NCBI RefSeq assembly: GCF_002899895.1
Contig: NZ_PPEI02000001.1
Span: forward strand, 718,748-782,747
DNA from: Chryseobacterium oncorhynchi
GTDB taxonomy: Bacteria > Bacteroidota > Bacteroidia > Flavobacteriales > Weeksellaceae
Length of the DNA: 64,000 nt
Direction: 5' to 3'
The position numbers and the translations under genes are program-made. Within the stretch, counting starts at the first letter, position 1; every line of letters starts with the position of its first letter. Below the pieces are notes generated by a model, which was not told the origin of the DNA, searched no databases, and saw only the letters and a program-made list of their open reading frames with translations. Positions 15,343-24,578 of this stretch are shown here, one piece after another.

Positions 15343-18183
15343 TTAGTTATTACAGCTTCTCTGAATGCAGTGCCACACTGTCCCGTTATATAATTTCACA
15401 CAAGCGGCATCTATATCATAAATAAGCATTCCTTCTTTTGGATCTGTAATAGCATTTTGATTCTGAACTCTTGTAATAACAAATCCTTTTGTCTTAGATT
15501 CTAGTGCGATAAACCCATTCGGAATATTCTCCGGCCAGTTTGATTGCTTTTGCTGAACGGTAATTCCAAATTTGGTCGGAGTACCTGCTACAGAAAAATC
15601 TCCCGGTTTAAGACATACGTCAGTTGTATCTGTATCAATTGCTGTATTGTTTCCCATGTTAGTCTCTACAGTACCTGCTGGTGGAGCTATACTTACTTTA
15701 TTGATAAGATCTCCGGTGTAATACGGTGGTATATTAACGGTTACAGTATATGTTACAGTTCCTCCTACAGGAAGATTGACTATATCATTGATTGCTCCTG
15801 TATTAGTTCCTGAAACAGTAGTGGTACCTCCTCCCAAAACACCAGCCGTATAACTCATATTAGCAGCGGGTATTCCCGAAGGAACAGCATCTGTAACTAT
15901 TGTTCCTTGTACACCAAAGGGGCCGTTGTTGCCCACAACAACAGTATATACATTGGATGTCCCCGGAATATATTTAATTTTCCCATCGGTTTTGGTTGTA
16001 TAAAGATCCACAGGAAAATTAAAAGCAGAAGTTATACAATGAGCACCATCATTCTCTACATTGGAGAATGGGGAACTCGAAATTAATGTCTTTTCACCTG
16101 TTATCGTATTGAATTTATACAATCCGCCTACGTTTTTAGCTCCGTAAATCTCACCGGCAGCCCCATACATCGCCCCAAAAATATTATTACCCTCATTATA
16201 GGGTACTACTCCAATAAAATTGACTACACCCGTAAGAGGATTTAAAGAATAGAGCAGACCTGATTTTGGTTGGCTAATGTCTAAAGTATGTACCCCATAT
16301 AATAATCCATCATTGATATTATAGGCAAAATCAAACGTATTGATTATTCTGTTTAGATTGACAAAAGTAGCAGTAAGTGTTGCAATATTGATCTTATGTA
16401 AACGTGTATTATATGTACTATTAGGCGTTGGCAATACATAGTAATTTCCGTTATCATCGATCTCCCCTGAAAGATATCTGGAATTAGTTAGTCCTGCCAC
16501 ATTACCAAGCTCAGTTACGGTACCGGTAGCCGGATCTATTCTTAATAATATATTTGCAACTGTAGGATCATTCTTGATTGCATACAGGAAACCATCTTTA
16601 GGATTATATGCAGTAGCATTATAGCCAAAACCTGCTGGAGCCCCTTTTGGAGTATAAGTAAATGGATTGGTGGAAGTATTTACAACATATAGGCTTGTAT
16701 TGGCATCCTGTGTAAGGAAAACATCTGGAATACATGTAGCCATATTCATCATGAAAGGGCTACTGGCTGCTGATATACAAGTCCCACTTTGGGCAGTCAG
16801 GGTATAGCTGGTTCCTGCTGTCATCCCGGAAATTACACCTCCTGCACCAACGTTTGGCCCCGACGGAGAAAATGTATAAGTATAAGCAGAATTGTAATTG
16901 CTTACCGTTGCAACACCTCCTATAATGTTTACCATTGGAGTGGCGGGAGTTGGGAGCATCGCTGCAATACTAAAAGAAGTACTTGCTGCTGAGGTACAAG
17001 TACTACTCTCTGCCGTTACAGTGTAGTTAGTTCCCGCTGTCATTCCAGAAATCACTCCTCCTGCACCTACAGTTGGTCCTGCCGGAGAAAATGTATAGGT
17101 ATAAGCGGAATTATAATTACTGATTGTTGCCGTACCTTCCGCTGAACAACTTGCGGCGGTTGTGTTTACCGTCGGAACAGCAGGTACAGGATTAACTGTT
17201 ACTACAATTCCTGATGATGGAGAACTGGGACATCCGTTAGAAGTCACTACAACGGTATATGTTCCTACTGTATTTGCACTATAGGTTTGCCCCGTTGCTC
17301 CGGATATTATTGTTCCATCTTTATACCATTGATTACCTGTAGCAGATGAAGAAGTTAAAGCAACACTATTACCTGTACAAATTGCTGTACTTCCACCAGC
17401 GCTGGCTGTGGGAGTTGGTGTATAGGTACGTGCTTTTAATTTATCCAAAGCATACACCATCAGGTTATGGATGAATTTTTCCTGTGATGTATTAATATCT
17501 GTTCCAGATACAGTAGTAGATCCGTCTAAAGGATCAAAAATCCCCTCATCCCAGCTAAAAATAGCTCTTTCGTTAGTACCTGTAATCCATACTCTGGCTT
17601 TTGTTCCATTATTTGCCAATTGAATTGCTCCAGCCGGCAGCTGGGTGATGTTGACTAGACCTGAGGTGGCATATCCTTTTAATGAAATATTTCTAGCATC
17701 TCCCCAAAGACCATTATTAATGGCATTAGTTGTACTGGTTGCATAACTTGGAGAAACAGCATCATCACCTACTGTTCCCGTCCCTCCAAATGCCTGATGT
17801 AAATTAGATCCAACTTTATTACCTGCATCTAAAAAAATTAAAGCGACTCCTCCTGCGTCTACATATTGCTTTATCTTTTGAGCATCAGCTGTGGACATAT
17901 TACTATATCCGGTATTGATGATATCGTATTGAGCAACCAGCTGAGCTACTGAAAGTGTGCTCAAAGTACTGGTAATATCTGTAAAAGTGAACCCTTTTAC
18001 TTTATTATAAGTCCCATTTTGACCATAGTTGGCCGTATTATTCAGTTGAGAGCGAAAAGCTTGCTTATCACTAATGGTATAGCCACTCCATGTGCCTACC
18101 TTTACCATACCACAATCCTGAGCAGAGAGGGAAGCACCTGCCATCATCAGGAATAGAACTGTTAGAAATAATTTTTTTACCAT
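15343..18183 (-). CDS. Large secreted multidomain surface protein (Ig-like, DUF6923-like, DUF11)
   Basis: The 946-residue protein starts with a Sec signal (cleavage near SLSA-QD). In order it shows a DUF4350/GATase-like domain (about 25-250; YVDAGGVALIFLDAG), an Ig-like domain (about 260-330; GNQWYKDGTIISG), two near-identical modules of about 65 residues (NYNSAYTYTFSP, GVISGMTAGT), a propeller-like DUF6923 region (about 480-725; NPKDGFLYAIK), a DUF11 domain (about 730-850; YTVVVGNNGPFGVQGT) and a C-terminal piece ending KEGMLIYDIDAACVKLYNGT. No T9SS sorting tail of the KVYPNP kind is present. It likely functions at the cell surface, in adhesion or as a repeat scaffold. Confidence 0.75.
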   Translation of the reverse strand: MVKKLFLTVLFLMMAGASLSAQDCGMVKVGTWSGYTISDKQAFRSQLNNTANYGQNGTYNKVKGFTFTDITSTLSTLSVAQLVAQYDIINTGYSNMSTADAQKIKQYVDAGGVALIFLDAGNKVGSNLHQAFGGTGTVGDDAVSPSYATSTTNAINNGLWGDARNISLKGYATSGLVNITQLPAGAIQLANNGTKARVWITGTNERAIFSWDEGIFDPLDGSTTVSGTDINTSQEKFIHNLMVYALDKLKARTYTPTPTASAGGSTAICTGNSVALTSSSATGNQWYKDGTIISGATGQTYSANTVGTYTVVVTSNGCPSSPSSGIVVTVNPVPAVPTVNTTAASCSAEGTATISNYNSAYTYTFSPAGPTVGAGGVISGMTAGTNYTVTAESSTCTSAASTSFSIAAMLPTPATPMVNIIGGVATVSNYNSAYTYTFSPSGPNVGAGGVISGMTAGTSYTLTAQSGTCISAASSPFMMNMATCIPDVFLTQDANTSLYVVNTSTNPFTYTPKGAPAGFGYNATAYNPKDGFLYAIKNDPTVANILLRIDPATGTVTELGNVAGLTNSRYLSGEIDDNGNYYVLPTPNSTYNTRLHKINIATLTATFVNLNRIINTFDFAYNINDGLLYGVHTLDISQPKSGLLYSLNPLTGVVNFIGVVPYNEGNNIFGAMYGAAGEIYGAKNVGGLYKFNTITGEKTLISSSPFSNVENDGAHCITSAFNFPVDLYTTKTDGKIKYIPGTSNVYTVVVGNNGPFGVQGTIVTDAVPSGIPAANMSYTAGVLGGGTTTVSGTNTGAINDIVNLPVGGTVTYTVTVNIPPYYTGDLINKVSIAPPAGTVETNMGNNTAIDTDTTDVCLKPGDFSVAGTPTKFGITVQQKQSNWPENIPNGFIALESKTKGFVITRVQNQNAITDPKEGMLIYDIDAACVKLYNGTVWHCIQRSCNN

Positions 18184-18440
18184 TTTTTTGTTTTAAAAAT
18201 CAATTGCAAATGAAAGAAACTGAATAAAAAAACAGAAAAAAAGAGCCCCTCATCAGCCCCTCTATTTTAAAAACAACCTAAATACCAATATGTTACAGAT
18301 GTGAAATTCAGCAATGCATATATGAAAGAAAATGAGAGTTATAGATTTCCATTCCTAAAAAACTATATAATTCATTCGGATATAGAGCAAAAAAAAAGAA
18401 CCTTGTACAGATTCTTTATATGATGAAAAACGAAATATCG
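18184..18440. other. Intergenic region between the large secreted protein and the LuxR gene
   Basis: This 257-bp A+T-rich gap holds a direct repeat of AGCCCCTC (near 18244-18264) that looks like part of a terminator region but does not form a clear hairpin. The promoter of the minus-strand operon at 18183 must lie here, but I see no unambiguous TAnnTTTG. Confidence 0.3.
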
Positions 18441-20000
18441 CTACACTTTATCTATATAATTCCTGATCCAAATCATCAGATCTTCTTCCGGATTCATACC
18501 CAGTCTTTTTCTAAGATTATACCTATTATTTTCAATCGTTTTATTGGCTTTGAAAGTATATTCTGCAATTTCCTTTGTGGAAAAACCAAGATATATATAA
18601 GCGCAAAAAGTGAGTTCAGAAACCTTTAAATGAGGATTTATTTTTAGCATTTTAGTAGAAAAATCAGGATAGATTTCCTGAAAACGACCCCAGAAATGAG
18701 AGGAATTTTCTTTAACCATATCACTAAGTTCAGAAAAAGACTCGGCAACTTTTTGCTCTAATTTTTCAATTTTTTCCTCTCTTTCCTTTATTTCAGTTTC
18801 TTTTTCAGAAAGTTTACTTTTTTGTTCTCCAATAATCTTTGATTTTCCTCTTCTGATTTTCTGATAACGTATTATCACAACAATTAACAACAAAATAAAA
18901 CCCGAGATGACCAAGGCAATAATCATCACCCCATTTTTCTCCAGTTGAGTTTTTTCCAATTGTTTTTTAACCAGAATTCTATCTAGTTCTTTCTGAACGA
19001 TCATTTTATCATCTGCCAGATCTGCTTTATGCCTTCTCTCTGCTCTCTGCAAAAAATAAATCTCCTTTTCAGTGTTATCCAGCATTTTATATGATTCTGC
19101 TATTTTAGAATCTACATAGGCAGAATATTGACCGAAGTTTTCTTTATTTTGAACACATTTTTCATAGAAAGTGATTGCATGTTTATATTCATGAGTTTGA
19201 AAATAATAGTCCCCATAAGCTTCATAGAAAGGAGCCAGATATTTATATTTTTCCAAAACTGCCTGGTCATACCCTTTTTGAATGTATGAATATGCCAAAG
19301 AAGCCTTTTTTTCCTGTAAAAAGATCCAACTTTTGTGAAAATAAATAAGAGGCTTGTTCCTGTACATTTTTTTCACAGTAAGATATTCTTTCAGAGGAAT
19401 TTTCTCGGAGATCGCAATAGATTTATCTATATACAGATGAGCTATTCTATAGTCTTTAAGATCTGTATAATAATCAGCAATCCCTGAATATATATTTGCC
19501 GTAACAAGCTGTGATTCAGTATCACTCCTGGATTTCAACAGATTGAGTGCTTCATTATATTTCTGATAAGACTGATCCAGTAAAGACATTCTGCTATAAT
19601 AAAGGGCCTGCAAACTAAGAAAGGAAGCCTTTAATAAAATATTCTTCTGGAGTGCCTCTTCCTGAAGACCTTTTTCAAGATATAAGGAACACTCTTCAAA
19701 TTTTCTAAAAAAAACTAGAGAGCGAACAATATAATAATAAGCGATTGCTCTTTTTTCAGAATCACCTTCTTGTATTGCTATTTTCAATGCTTTTTTAGAA
19801 AATTCGGAGGATTTTCCAAAATCAACATAAATATAATCATCTGATAAACTGACCAATTTATCAATTTCTTTTGATAGATTGTGGTTCTGACAGAAATAAA
19901 GGTGGCAGCCCTGTATTAAGAATAGAAAAAGTAAAATAATCTGTTTAAGACTAAATGCAGATCTCCAAAAAGAGAAAATAAGTCTGAAATGGGTGATCAT
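18441..20000 (-). CDS. TPR-containing membrane LuxR-type transcriptional regulator
   Basis: The start is taken at MITHFRLIF (ATG complementary to 19998-20000), because the 58 residues before it are A+T-rich and look untranslated. The 519-residue product has an N-terminal hydrophobic signal/anchor, a long TPR region (repeated AIAYYYIVRS, YYSRMSLLDQSYQKYNEALN and similar), a membrane helix (MIIALVISGFILLLIVVII), a coiled coil rich in Glu/Lys, and a C-terminal LuxR HTH (GFSTKEIAEYTFKANKTIEN). This plan is common in Flavobacteriia for regulators with periplasmic TPRs. It may control the secreted-protein operon just downstream. Confidence 0.82.
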   Translation of the reverse strand: MITHFRLIFSFWRSAFSLKQIILLFLFLIQGCHLYFCQNHNLSKEIDKLVSLSDDYIYVDFGKSSEFSKKALKIAIQEGDSEKRAIAYYYIVRSLVFFRKFEECSLYLEKGLQEEALQKNILLKASFLSLQALYYSRMSLLDQSYQKYNEALNLLKSRSDTESQLVTANIYSGIADYYTDLKDYRIAHLYIDKSIAISEKIPLKEYLTVKKMYRNKPLIYFHKSWIFLQEKKASLAYSYIQKGYDQAVLEKYKYLAPFYEAYGDYYFQTHEYKHAITFYEKCVQNKENFGQYSAYVDSKIAESYKMLDNTEKEIYFLQRAERRHKADLADDKMIVQKELDRILVKKQLEKTQLEKNGVMIIALVISGFILLLIVVIIRYQKIRRGKSKIIGEQKSKLSEKETEIKEREEKIEKLEQKVAESFSELSDMVKENSSHFWGRFQEIYPDFSTKMLKINPHLKVSELTFCAYIYLGFSTKEIAEYTFKANKTIENNRYNLRKRLGMNPEEDLMIWIRNYIDKV

Positions 20001-20362
20001 AAAAATATTAAATAATGAACAGATAATTAAAACACAGAGATAAAGCAAAGCTAAAACAAATGGATTGATATTATTAACTACAAAACAAAATATAATTGTT
20101 TTTTTTAATAGATTTTTGTTTATATTTTCAAAGTTAATGTCAATCGTATGTATATAATAATTTGAGTTGCTCAATGAATGAAAAATGGGTATTAATATAC
20201 TTTAACCAAAATTTTGAGCCTGACTCCTTATTTCTCAACCCCTTAAAAGAGCCATCAGTATTACTATCAATTCGTTTTATCAATTCATATGAAAGAAGTA
20301 TATTTAAACAATAATTCTCAGGATATACCAAAGCAAATCTTTACAACACCTTTTATAAAAAA
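20001..20362. other. Divergent intergenic region between LuxR and AraC regulators
   Basis: These 362 bp are very A+T-rich and separate two divergent regulator genes. I see no supported small gene; the frame 20140-20331 on the minus strand has no features. Promoters for both genes must be here but none is clear. Confidence 0.35.
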
Positions 20363-21499
20363 TTGATTTATACAACACTTTTAAATATTGCAATTTTCCA
20401 GGGAATCATCTTAGGCTTAGTGATCTTAAAGTCTTCCCTATTCAATAGTACTTCAAATAAATATTTAGCCTACTTGCTATTTGCACTTTCCTTTGTTTTA
20501 TTGAATTATGTTTTTGAAATTGAGGGTGCATTTAAGTCCTACCCTTTGCTATGTTTTCTGGATTATATTGAGTGGATATTTTTACTCCCCGTGTTCATCT
20601 TCCTTTTTATAATAAATCGAATTGATGATACCGTAAAGAACAGACAAAAAGCTTATTTGTATTACATTCCGTTTGCCTATTCCTCTACTTTTGCTATTAT
20701 ATACCATCTTAATGATATTTTAGGAATTTATAAAATCTCCGATTCAGGTATTTTCATCATCAATATACTTAGACTGATTCAGCTTTTATTTGCCTTTATC
20801 ATCATCTTGTTTCCGCCTTTTTACTCTTATTTCATGATAAGGCACTTAAAAGATCCACAAGAGAAAAAATGGGTAATTACCTTATTAACTACGCTCTATT
20901 TATTATTATCTACCTGGCTAATTACATATATGGTTGGCTTCTTTTTTGGAATAGATATTTCCTCTACCATGAGTGGGCTGGCTTTATCGGCAACATTTAT
21001 CATGCACTGGACCGCCTATATAGGTATTTACAAATACAAGCTTGCCAAAAACAAAGTGGCTGTCTATAATTTTCTAAATAATGATTCAGCTATTCCGTAT
21101 CCCAATCTGCAAATTGTAGAAAATAGTACACCACAAGAATATAAGGAAACGATCACCGCAGATAATCTTTATTTTCAAAAACTGGAACTTCTTTGCAAAG
21201 ATGATCACATTTATACAGACAGTACATTAAACAGAGAAAAAGTAGCTGAAAAACTAGGCATAAGTGCAGGATACCTTTCACAAATTGTAAACACAATAAC
21301 AGAAGATAACTTTGCCAATTACATCAATAACTATCGGGTGGAGGCTGTCAAAGAAATGATATCAAACTCGGAATATGAAAACTATACTTTGTTGACGATG
21401 GGATTAGAAGCCGGGTTTACTTCAAAGACCACTTTTTATAAAGCTTTTAAAAAAGTGACTGGCCAGACGCCAAACGAATATAAAAACACCATCAAATAG
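20363..21499 (+). CDS. Membrane-anchored AraC-family transcriptional regulator
   Basis: The start must be the TTG at 20363, since no ATG lies between the in-frame stop at 20312 and the first membrane helix. The 378 residues contain about seven hydrophobic helices (1-230), then an AraC domain (about 275-378) with EKLGISAGYLSQIVN and the second HTH LTMGLEAGFTSKTTFYKAFKKV ending TPNEYK. Same architecture as the regulator at 11485. It lies 90 bases upstream of the outer-membrane protein gene, which could be its target. Confidence 0.85.
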   Translation: MIYTTLLNIAIFQGIILGLVILKSSLFNSTSNKYLAYLLFALSFVLLNYVFEIEGAFKSYPLLCFLDYIEWIFLLPVFIFLFIINRIDDTVKNRQKAYLYYIPFAYSSTFAIIYHLNDILGIYKISDSGIFIINILRLIQLLFAFIIILFPPFYSYFMIRHLKDPQEKKWVITLLTTLYLLLSTWLITYMVGFFFGIDISSTMSGLALSATFIMHWTAYIGIYKYKLAKNKVAVYNFLNNDSAIPYPNLQIVENSTPQEYKETITADNLYFQKLELLCKDDHIYTDSTLNREKVAEKLGISAGYLSQIVNTITEDNFANYINNYRVEAVKEMISNSEYENYTLLTMGLEAGFTSKTTFYKAFKKVTGQTPNEYKNTIK

Positions 21500-21589
21500 G
21501 TGCCATTTTCTCCATTTTTAAGCTTTTGAAACCTGCCCTAACTTGAATTATTTGAGTTTTGCACTTAAATAATTCAAATTACTTTTTTT

Positions 21590-22132
21590 ATGAAAAAAAA
21601 CTTTTTACTAGCAATGATTTTGTTTGCTTTTTATTCTGTTAATGCCCAAAACACCAAAACCAATGAAGATCCATCCGAGAGAAAAAATGAAATTAAACTG
21701 AATCTTATCGCGCCATTATCCGGTGCCGTGGAAGCAGGTTTTGAAAGATACCTTAACAAAAACTCATCACTGGGGATCTCTGCATTTATTGTTTATGATA
21801 ATACAAAAGAAGAAGATCTGAATTACTACATCTCTCCCTATTACAGATATTATTTTGGAAAGAAATATGCTTCCGGTTTTTTTGTTGAAGGATTTGGAAT
21901 GTTCACTTCCATTGATGGGAAAAAGATATATGCAGCAGACAATGTGACATTCACTGAAAACAAAGATGTTTATGATGTTGCTCTAGGTGGTGGTTTAGGC
22001 TATAAACTGGTTACTAAAAAAGGATTTGTTTTTGAAGCTAATGCAGCCTATGGAAGACTTGTTTTCAATGCAGATAAAACAGATCACAATCAGGTTATAA
22101 AGCTAGGTTTGAGTATGGGCTATCGATTTTAA
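21590..22132 (+). CDS. Small outer-membrane beta-barrel protein (DUF3575-like)
   Basis: The 180-residue protein has a signal peptide (cleavage near VNA-QN, residue 20) and alternating hydrophobic strands with many Gly and Tyr (GISAFIVYD, YYISPYYRYYF, GFFVEGFGMF), ending in GLSMGYRF with a terminal Phe, the outer-membrane barrel insertion signal. It probably forms an eight-stranded barrel of the DUF3575 type. Function unknown. Confidence 0.75.
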   Translation: MKKNFLLAMILFAFYSVNAQNTKTNEDPSERKNEIKLNLIAPLSGAVEAGFERYLNKNSSLGISAFIVYDNTKEEDLNYYISPYYRYYFGKKYASGFFVEGFGMFTSIDGKKIYAADNVTFTENKDVYDVALGGGLGYKLVTKKGFVFEANAAYGRLVFNADKTDHNQVIKLGLSMGYRF

Positions 22133-22170
22133 TGCAACTCTATCTAAAATACAAAACTGAAGAATAAATA

Positions 22171-22194
22171 AAATCCTGACGAGAGTTGGGATTT
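22171..22194 (+). terminator. Terminator hairpin with GAGA loop, copy 1
   Basis: Arms AAATCCTGAC and GTTGGGATTT pair over 10 bp (two G-U pairs) around a GAGA tetraloop and are followed by ATTTTTG. The same hairpin occurs at 29492-29515. Confidence 0.8.
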
Positions 22195-22230
22195 ATTTTT
22201 GTTTTCCCAAACTGACAAATGGTTTTTATT

Positions 22231-22238
22231 TATCTTTG
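22231..22238 (+). promoter_or_regulatory. Candidate -7 element TATCTTTG of the phzF-like gene
   Basis: TATCTTTG matches TAnnTTTG exactly and is 24 bases before the ATG at 22263, a normal leader length. No good -33 box was found. Confidence 0.5.
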
Positions 22239-22262
22239 TTACTAACCTAAAATTTCTCAATC

Positions 22263-23051
22263 ATGAAGTTAGATTTATATCAGATAGATGCGTTTACAGA
22301 AGAAATTTTCCATGGAAATCCTGCATGTGTGGTCCCATTGAAAAACTGGTTACCCGATGAAATCCTCTTAAAAATAGCTCGTGAAAATGCTGTAGCAGAA
22401 ACAGCCTTCTTTATTGATAATGGCAATACCATTCATCTGAGATGGTTTACGCCTGAAATAGAGATGGATTTATGTGGACATGCTACCCTTGCCACAGCTC
22501 ATTGCTTAGCTTCCATCTTAAACTATGAGAAGAGCAGAATTGTTTTTGACACCAAAAGCGGTGAATTAACAGTAGATGTAAAAGATGGATTTTACTATAT
22601 GGATTTCCCATCAAGAATGCCTGAAAAATCTACTCTTCCGGATAATATAGCCCAGTCTCTTAATATACAGCCTAAGGAAGTCTTCAAATCCAGAGACTAT
22701 GTTCTGGTATATGAGTCTGAGGAAGACATCAAAAAAATCAAAATTGAAAGATCTGTTTTCGACCTTATCAACCTGGATCCTGGAGGTGTTGTTGTAACAG
22801 CAGCAGGTACAGACAGTGATTTTGTTTCAAGATATTTTACGCCACAGTCCTCCATTCTTGAAGATCCTGTAACCGGCTCTGCGCATTGCTCGCTCATTCC
22901 TTTCTGGTCATCAAGATTAGGAAAAGAGAAGCTTTTTGCCCGTCAGCTATCAGAAAGAGGTGGCCAAATTTATTGTGAAAACAAAGGTGAAAGAGTTATT
23001 GTGGCTGGTAAAGCCAGAACCTATTCTATGGGACATTTCTGGATAGAATAA
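22263..23051 (+). CDS. PhzF-family isomerase/epimerase
   Basis: The 262-residue protein is a full-length PhzF/DapF-fold member: N-terminal YQIDAFTEEIFHGNPACV, the catalytic Glu in ENAVAETAFF (Glu46), the MDLCGHATLATAH motif at 68-80, and the second-half counterpart EDPVTGSAHCSLIPFW. Family members isomerise small carboxylic acids such as the phenazine precursor, but isolated copies like this one, with no phz genes nearby, have unknown substrates. It is transcribed alone between two terminators. Confidence 0.9.
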   Translation: MKLDLYQIDAFTEEIFHGNPACVVPLKNWLPDEILLKIARENAVAETAFFIDNGNTIHLRWFTPEIEMDLCGHATLATAHCLASILNYEKSRIVFDTKSGELTVDVKDGFYYMDFPSRMPEKSTLPDNIAQSLNIQPKEVFKSRDYVLVYESEEDIKKIKIERSVFDLINLDPGGVVVTAAGTDSDFVSRYFTPQSSILEDPVTGSAHCSLIPFWSSRLGKEKLFARQLSERGGQIYCENKGERVIVAGKARTYSMGHFWIE

Positions 23052-23086
23052 CATTATTTTAATCAATTTATATAGCTTAAAAATAT

Positions 23087-23120
23087 AAAATCAGAATAGA
23101 TTATTTTCTATTCTGATTTT
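23087..23120. terminator. Bidirectional terminator between phzF-like gene and hydrolase
   Basis: A perfect 14-bp stem, AAAATCAGAATAGA (23087-23100) with TCTATTCTGATTTT (23107-23120), has A and T tracts on both sides and sits between two convergent genes. Confidence 0.85.
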
Positions 23121-23207
23121 TATTTGATTAGCAAACGCATTAATCCTTTTTCAGGACGAATCATCAAAATAAATTAAAAAGCATTAACTTCAAAGTTGTG
23201 CTTACTT

Positions 23208-24293
23208 TTAATTGTGCTTTTTAAAAAAGGTTTTCATCGCATTATAATATATTTCTGGTGCTTCAAATGGGGTATTATGTGAGGCATTTTTTATGTATAA
23301 TAATTCTTTATCCTTTTTAGGGACATTTTTAAGTGCATTATAAATTGTTCGGCCTTGCTCAACTCCGATGGCATAATCATATTCTCCCTGAATAATTAAT
23401 ATTGGTTTTTTGATTACTTCAAGTTTATCTGTTATATTCAGATTATTGTAAGACTCAGTATTCATAAAAACTTCATTGATATATTCAAGCTTTTCGATGG
23501 CTTTTTTAAGGAGTTCGGGAGTATATTTTACTCTAGCAAAAAAAGCTGGATCGCTTAATAGTTCTGCTTTTTTTTCCTTCAATTCCGGCCTAGCCCAATA
23601 AACATCAAAACCTAAATCTTTTGGAAATTCATATCTTACCGTATTCATATCATGAAAAAAATCTTTAAATCCACTTGTTTCAATCTCATCTAATTTTGTT
23701 AGAATTTCTGCGTATCTTTTTTTCTTTACAGGATCGGTTGTTTTCTTTAGAAGATCATTAGCTAATTGACGTTCATGAGAAATTAAAGCGAAATTTCTTT
23801 GTGGACTGTCTACAAATCCAGAACTGCTAATAAATGAATTAATCTTTTCCTGATGTTTTAGCAAATACAAAAAACCATATGTCCCGCCCCAAGACGTACC
23901 CAAAAGATTGATTTTTTTGTTAGGATATTTATCTTTTATATAATCAACAACATTATCTAAATCTTTAACAAACTGATCCGTTGTAAGCATTGACTTGTCT
24001 TTAAATTCATCCGATAGACCTCCTCCTCTTTGGTCAAAGTAAACGACTAAATAATCTTTTTCAAAAACATCTCTATAAAACTCATGGTCTATAGAAAAAG
24101 CGCCCGGCCCTCCATGCAATGCTATAATTATTGGTTTTTCCGAATTACCAATAACGCGTGTATAAAGTTTTGATTGGTCAACTGGTATAAAAAATTCAGT
24201 ATCAATTTGAGGATCTATTGCTTGTTTCTGTGCGTTACAATGATTAATAGTTGCAAAAAAAATTGCAGTGAAACAAAGGAGTATAGTTTTCAT
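23208..24293 (-). CDS. Alpha/beta hydrolase, prolyl-aminopeptidase-like (S33)
   Basis: A Sec signal peptide (about 21 residues) precedes an alpha/beta hydrolase. The oxyanion motif HGGPG is at 60-64, DQRGGGLSD follows at 88-96, the nucleophile elbow GTSWGG is at 132-137 (Ser134), and the acid and His are likely in GEYDYAIG and NASHNTPFE. HGGPG and DQRG are typical of prolyl iminopeptidases of family S33. It is probably a periplasmic peptidase. Confidence 0.85.
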   Translation of the reverse strand: MKTILLCFTAIFFATINHCNAQKQAIDPQIDTEFFIPVDQSKLYTRVIGNSEKPIIIALHGGPGAFSIDHEFYRDVFEKDYLVVYFDQRGGGLSDEFKDKSMLTTDQFVKDLDNVVDYIKDKYPNKKINLLGTSWGGTYGFLYLLKHQEKINSFISSSGFVDSPQRNFALISHERQLANDLLKKTTDPVKKKRYAEILTKLDEIETSGFKDFFHDMNTVRYEFPKDLGFDVYWARPELKEKKAELLSDPAFFARVKYTPELLKKAIEKLEYINEVFMNTESYNNLNITDKLEVIKKPILIIQGEYDYAIGVEQGRTIYNALKNVPKKDKELLYIKNASHNTPFEAPEIYYNAMKTFFKKHN

Positions 24294-24352
24294 TATTAGT
24301 TATTTTTTGGACGTATTTGGGAGATCTGTGATCAGCTCATGTTATAAGCGAC

Positions 24353-24360
24353 CAAATATA
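24353..24360 (-). promoter_or_regulatory. Promoter of the alpha/beta hydrolase (-7 TATATTTG with TTG upstream)
   Basis: On the minus strand TATATTTG matches TAnnTTTG and is preceded, with 19 bases between, by a TTG that fits the Bacteroidetes -33 element. It lies 60 bases from the ATG at 24293. The rest of the gap 24294-24578 holds nothing else I can support. Confidence 0.55.
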
Positions 24361-24578
24361 GCCCATTTGCGTTCAAAATCAATCGCCTAAATAAACAAAA
24401 ATAGAAAACACTCAAACAATCTTAAAATAGATCGCGTCTACACCACTCCCTAACTCTTAAACCTAATCCAAGATAGTATCAATCTGATTGTTTTTTTCTA
24501 AAATAAGACGTTCAATATCAATTTTTGAAGTCTTTAAATGATTACATTAGCAAAGAATTAAAATGCGCTAAGATTTCT

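Noticed and set aside
18244-18270. Terminator of AGCCCCTC repeats
   Set aside because: The repeats are direct, not inverted, so they do not form a proper hairpin.
20140-20331. 63-codon minus-strand frame in the LuxR/AraC gap
   Set aside because: Lies in a promoter region and has no features.
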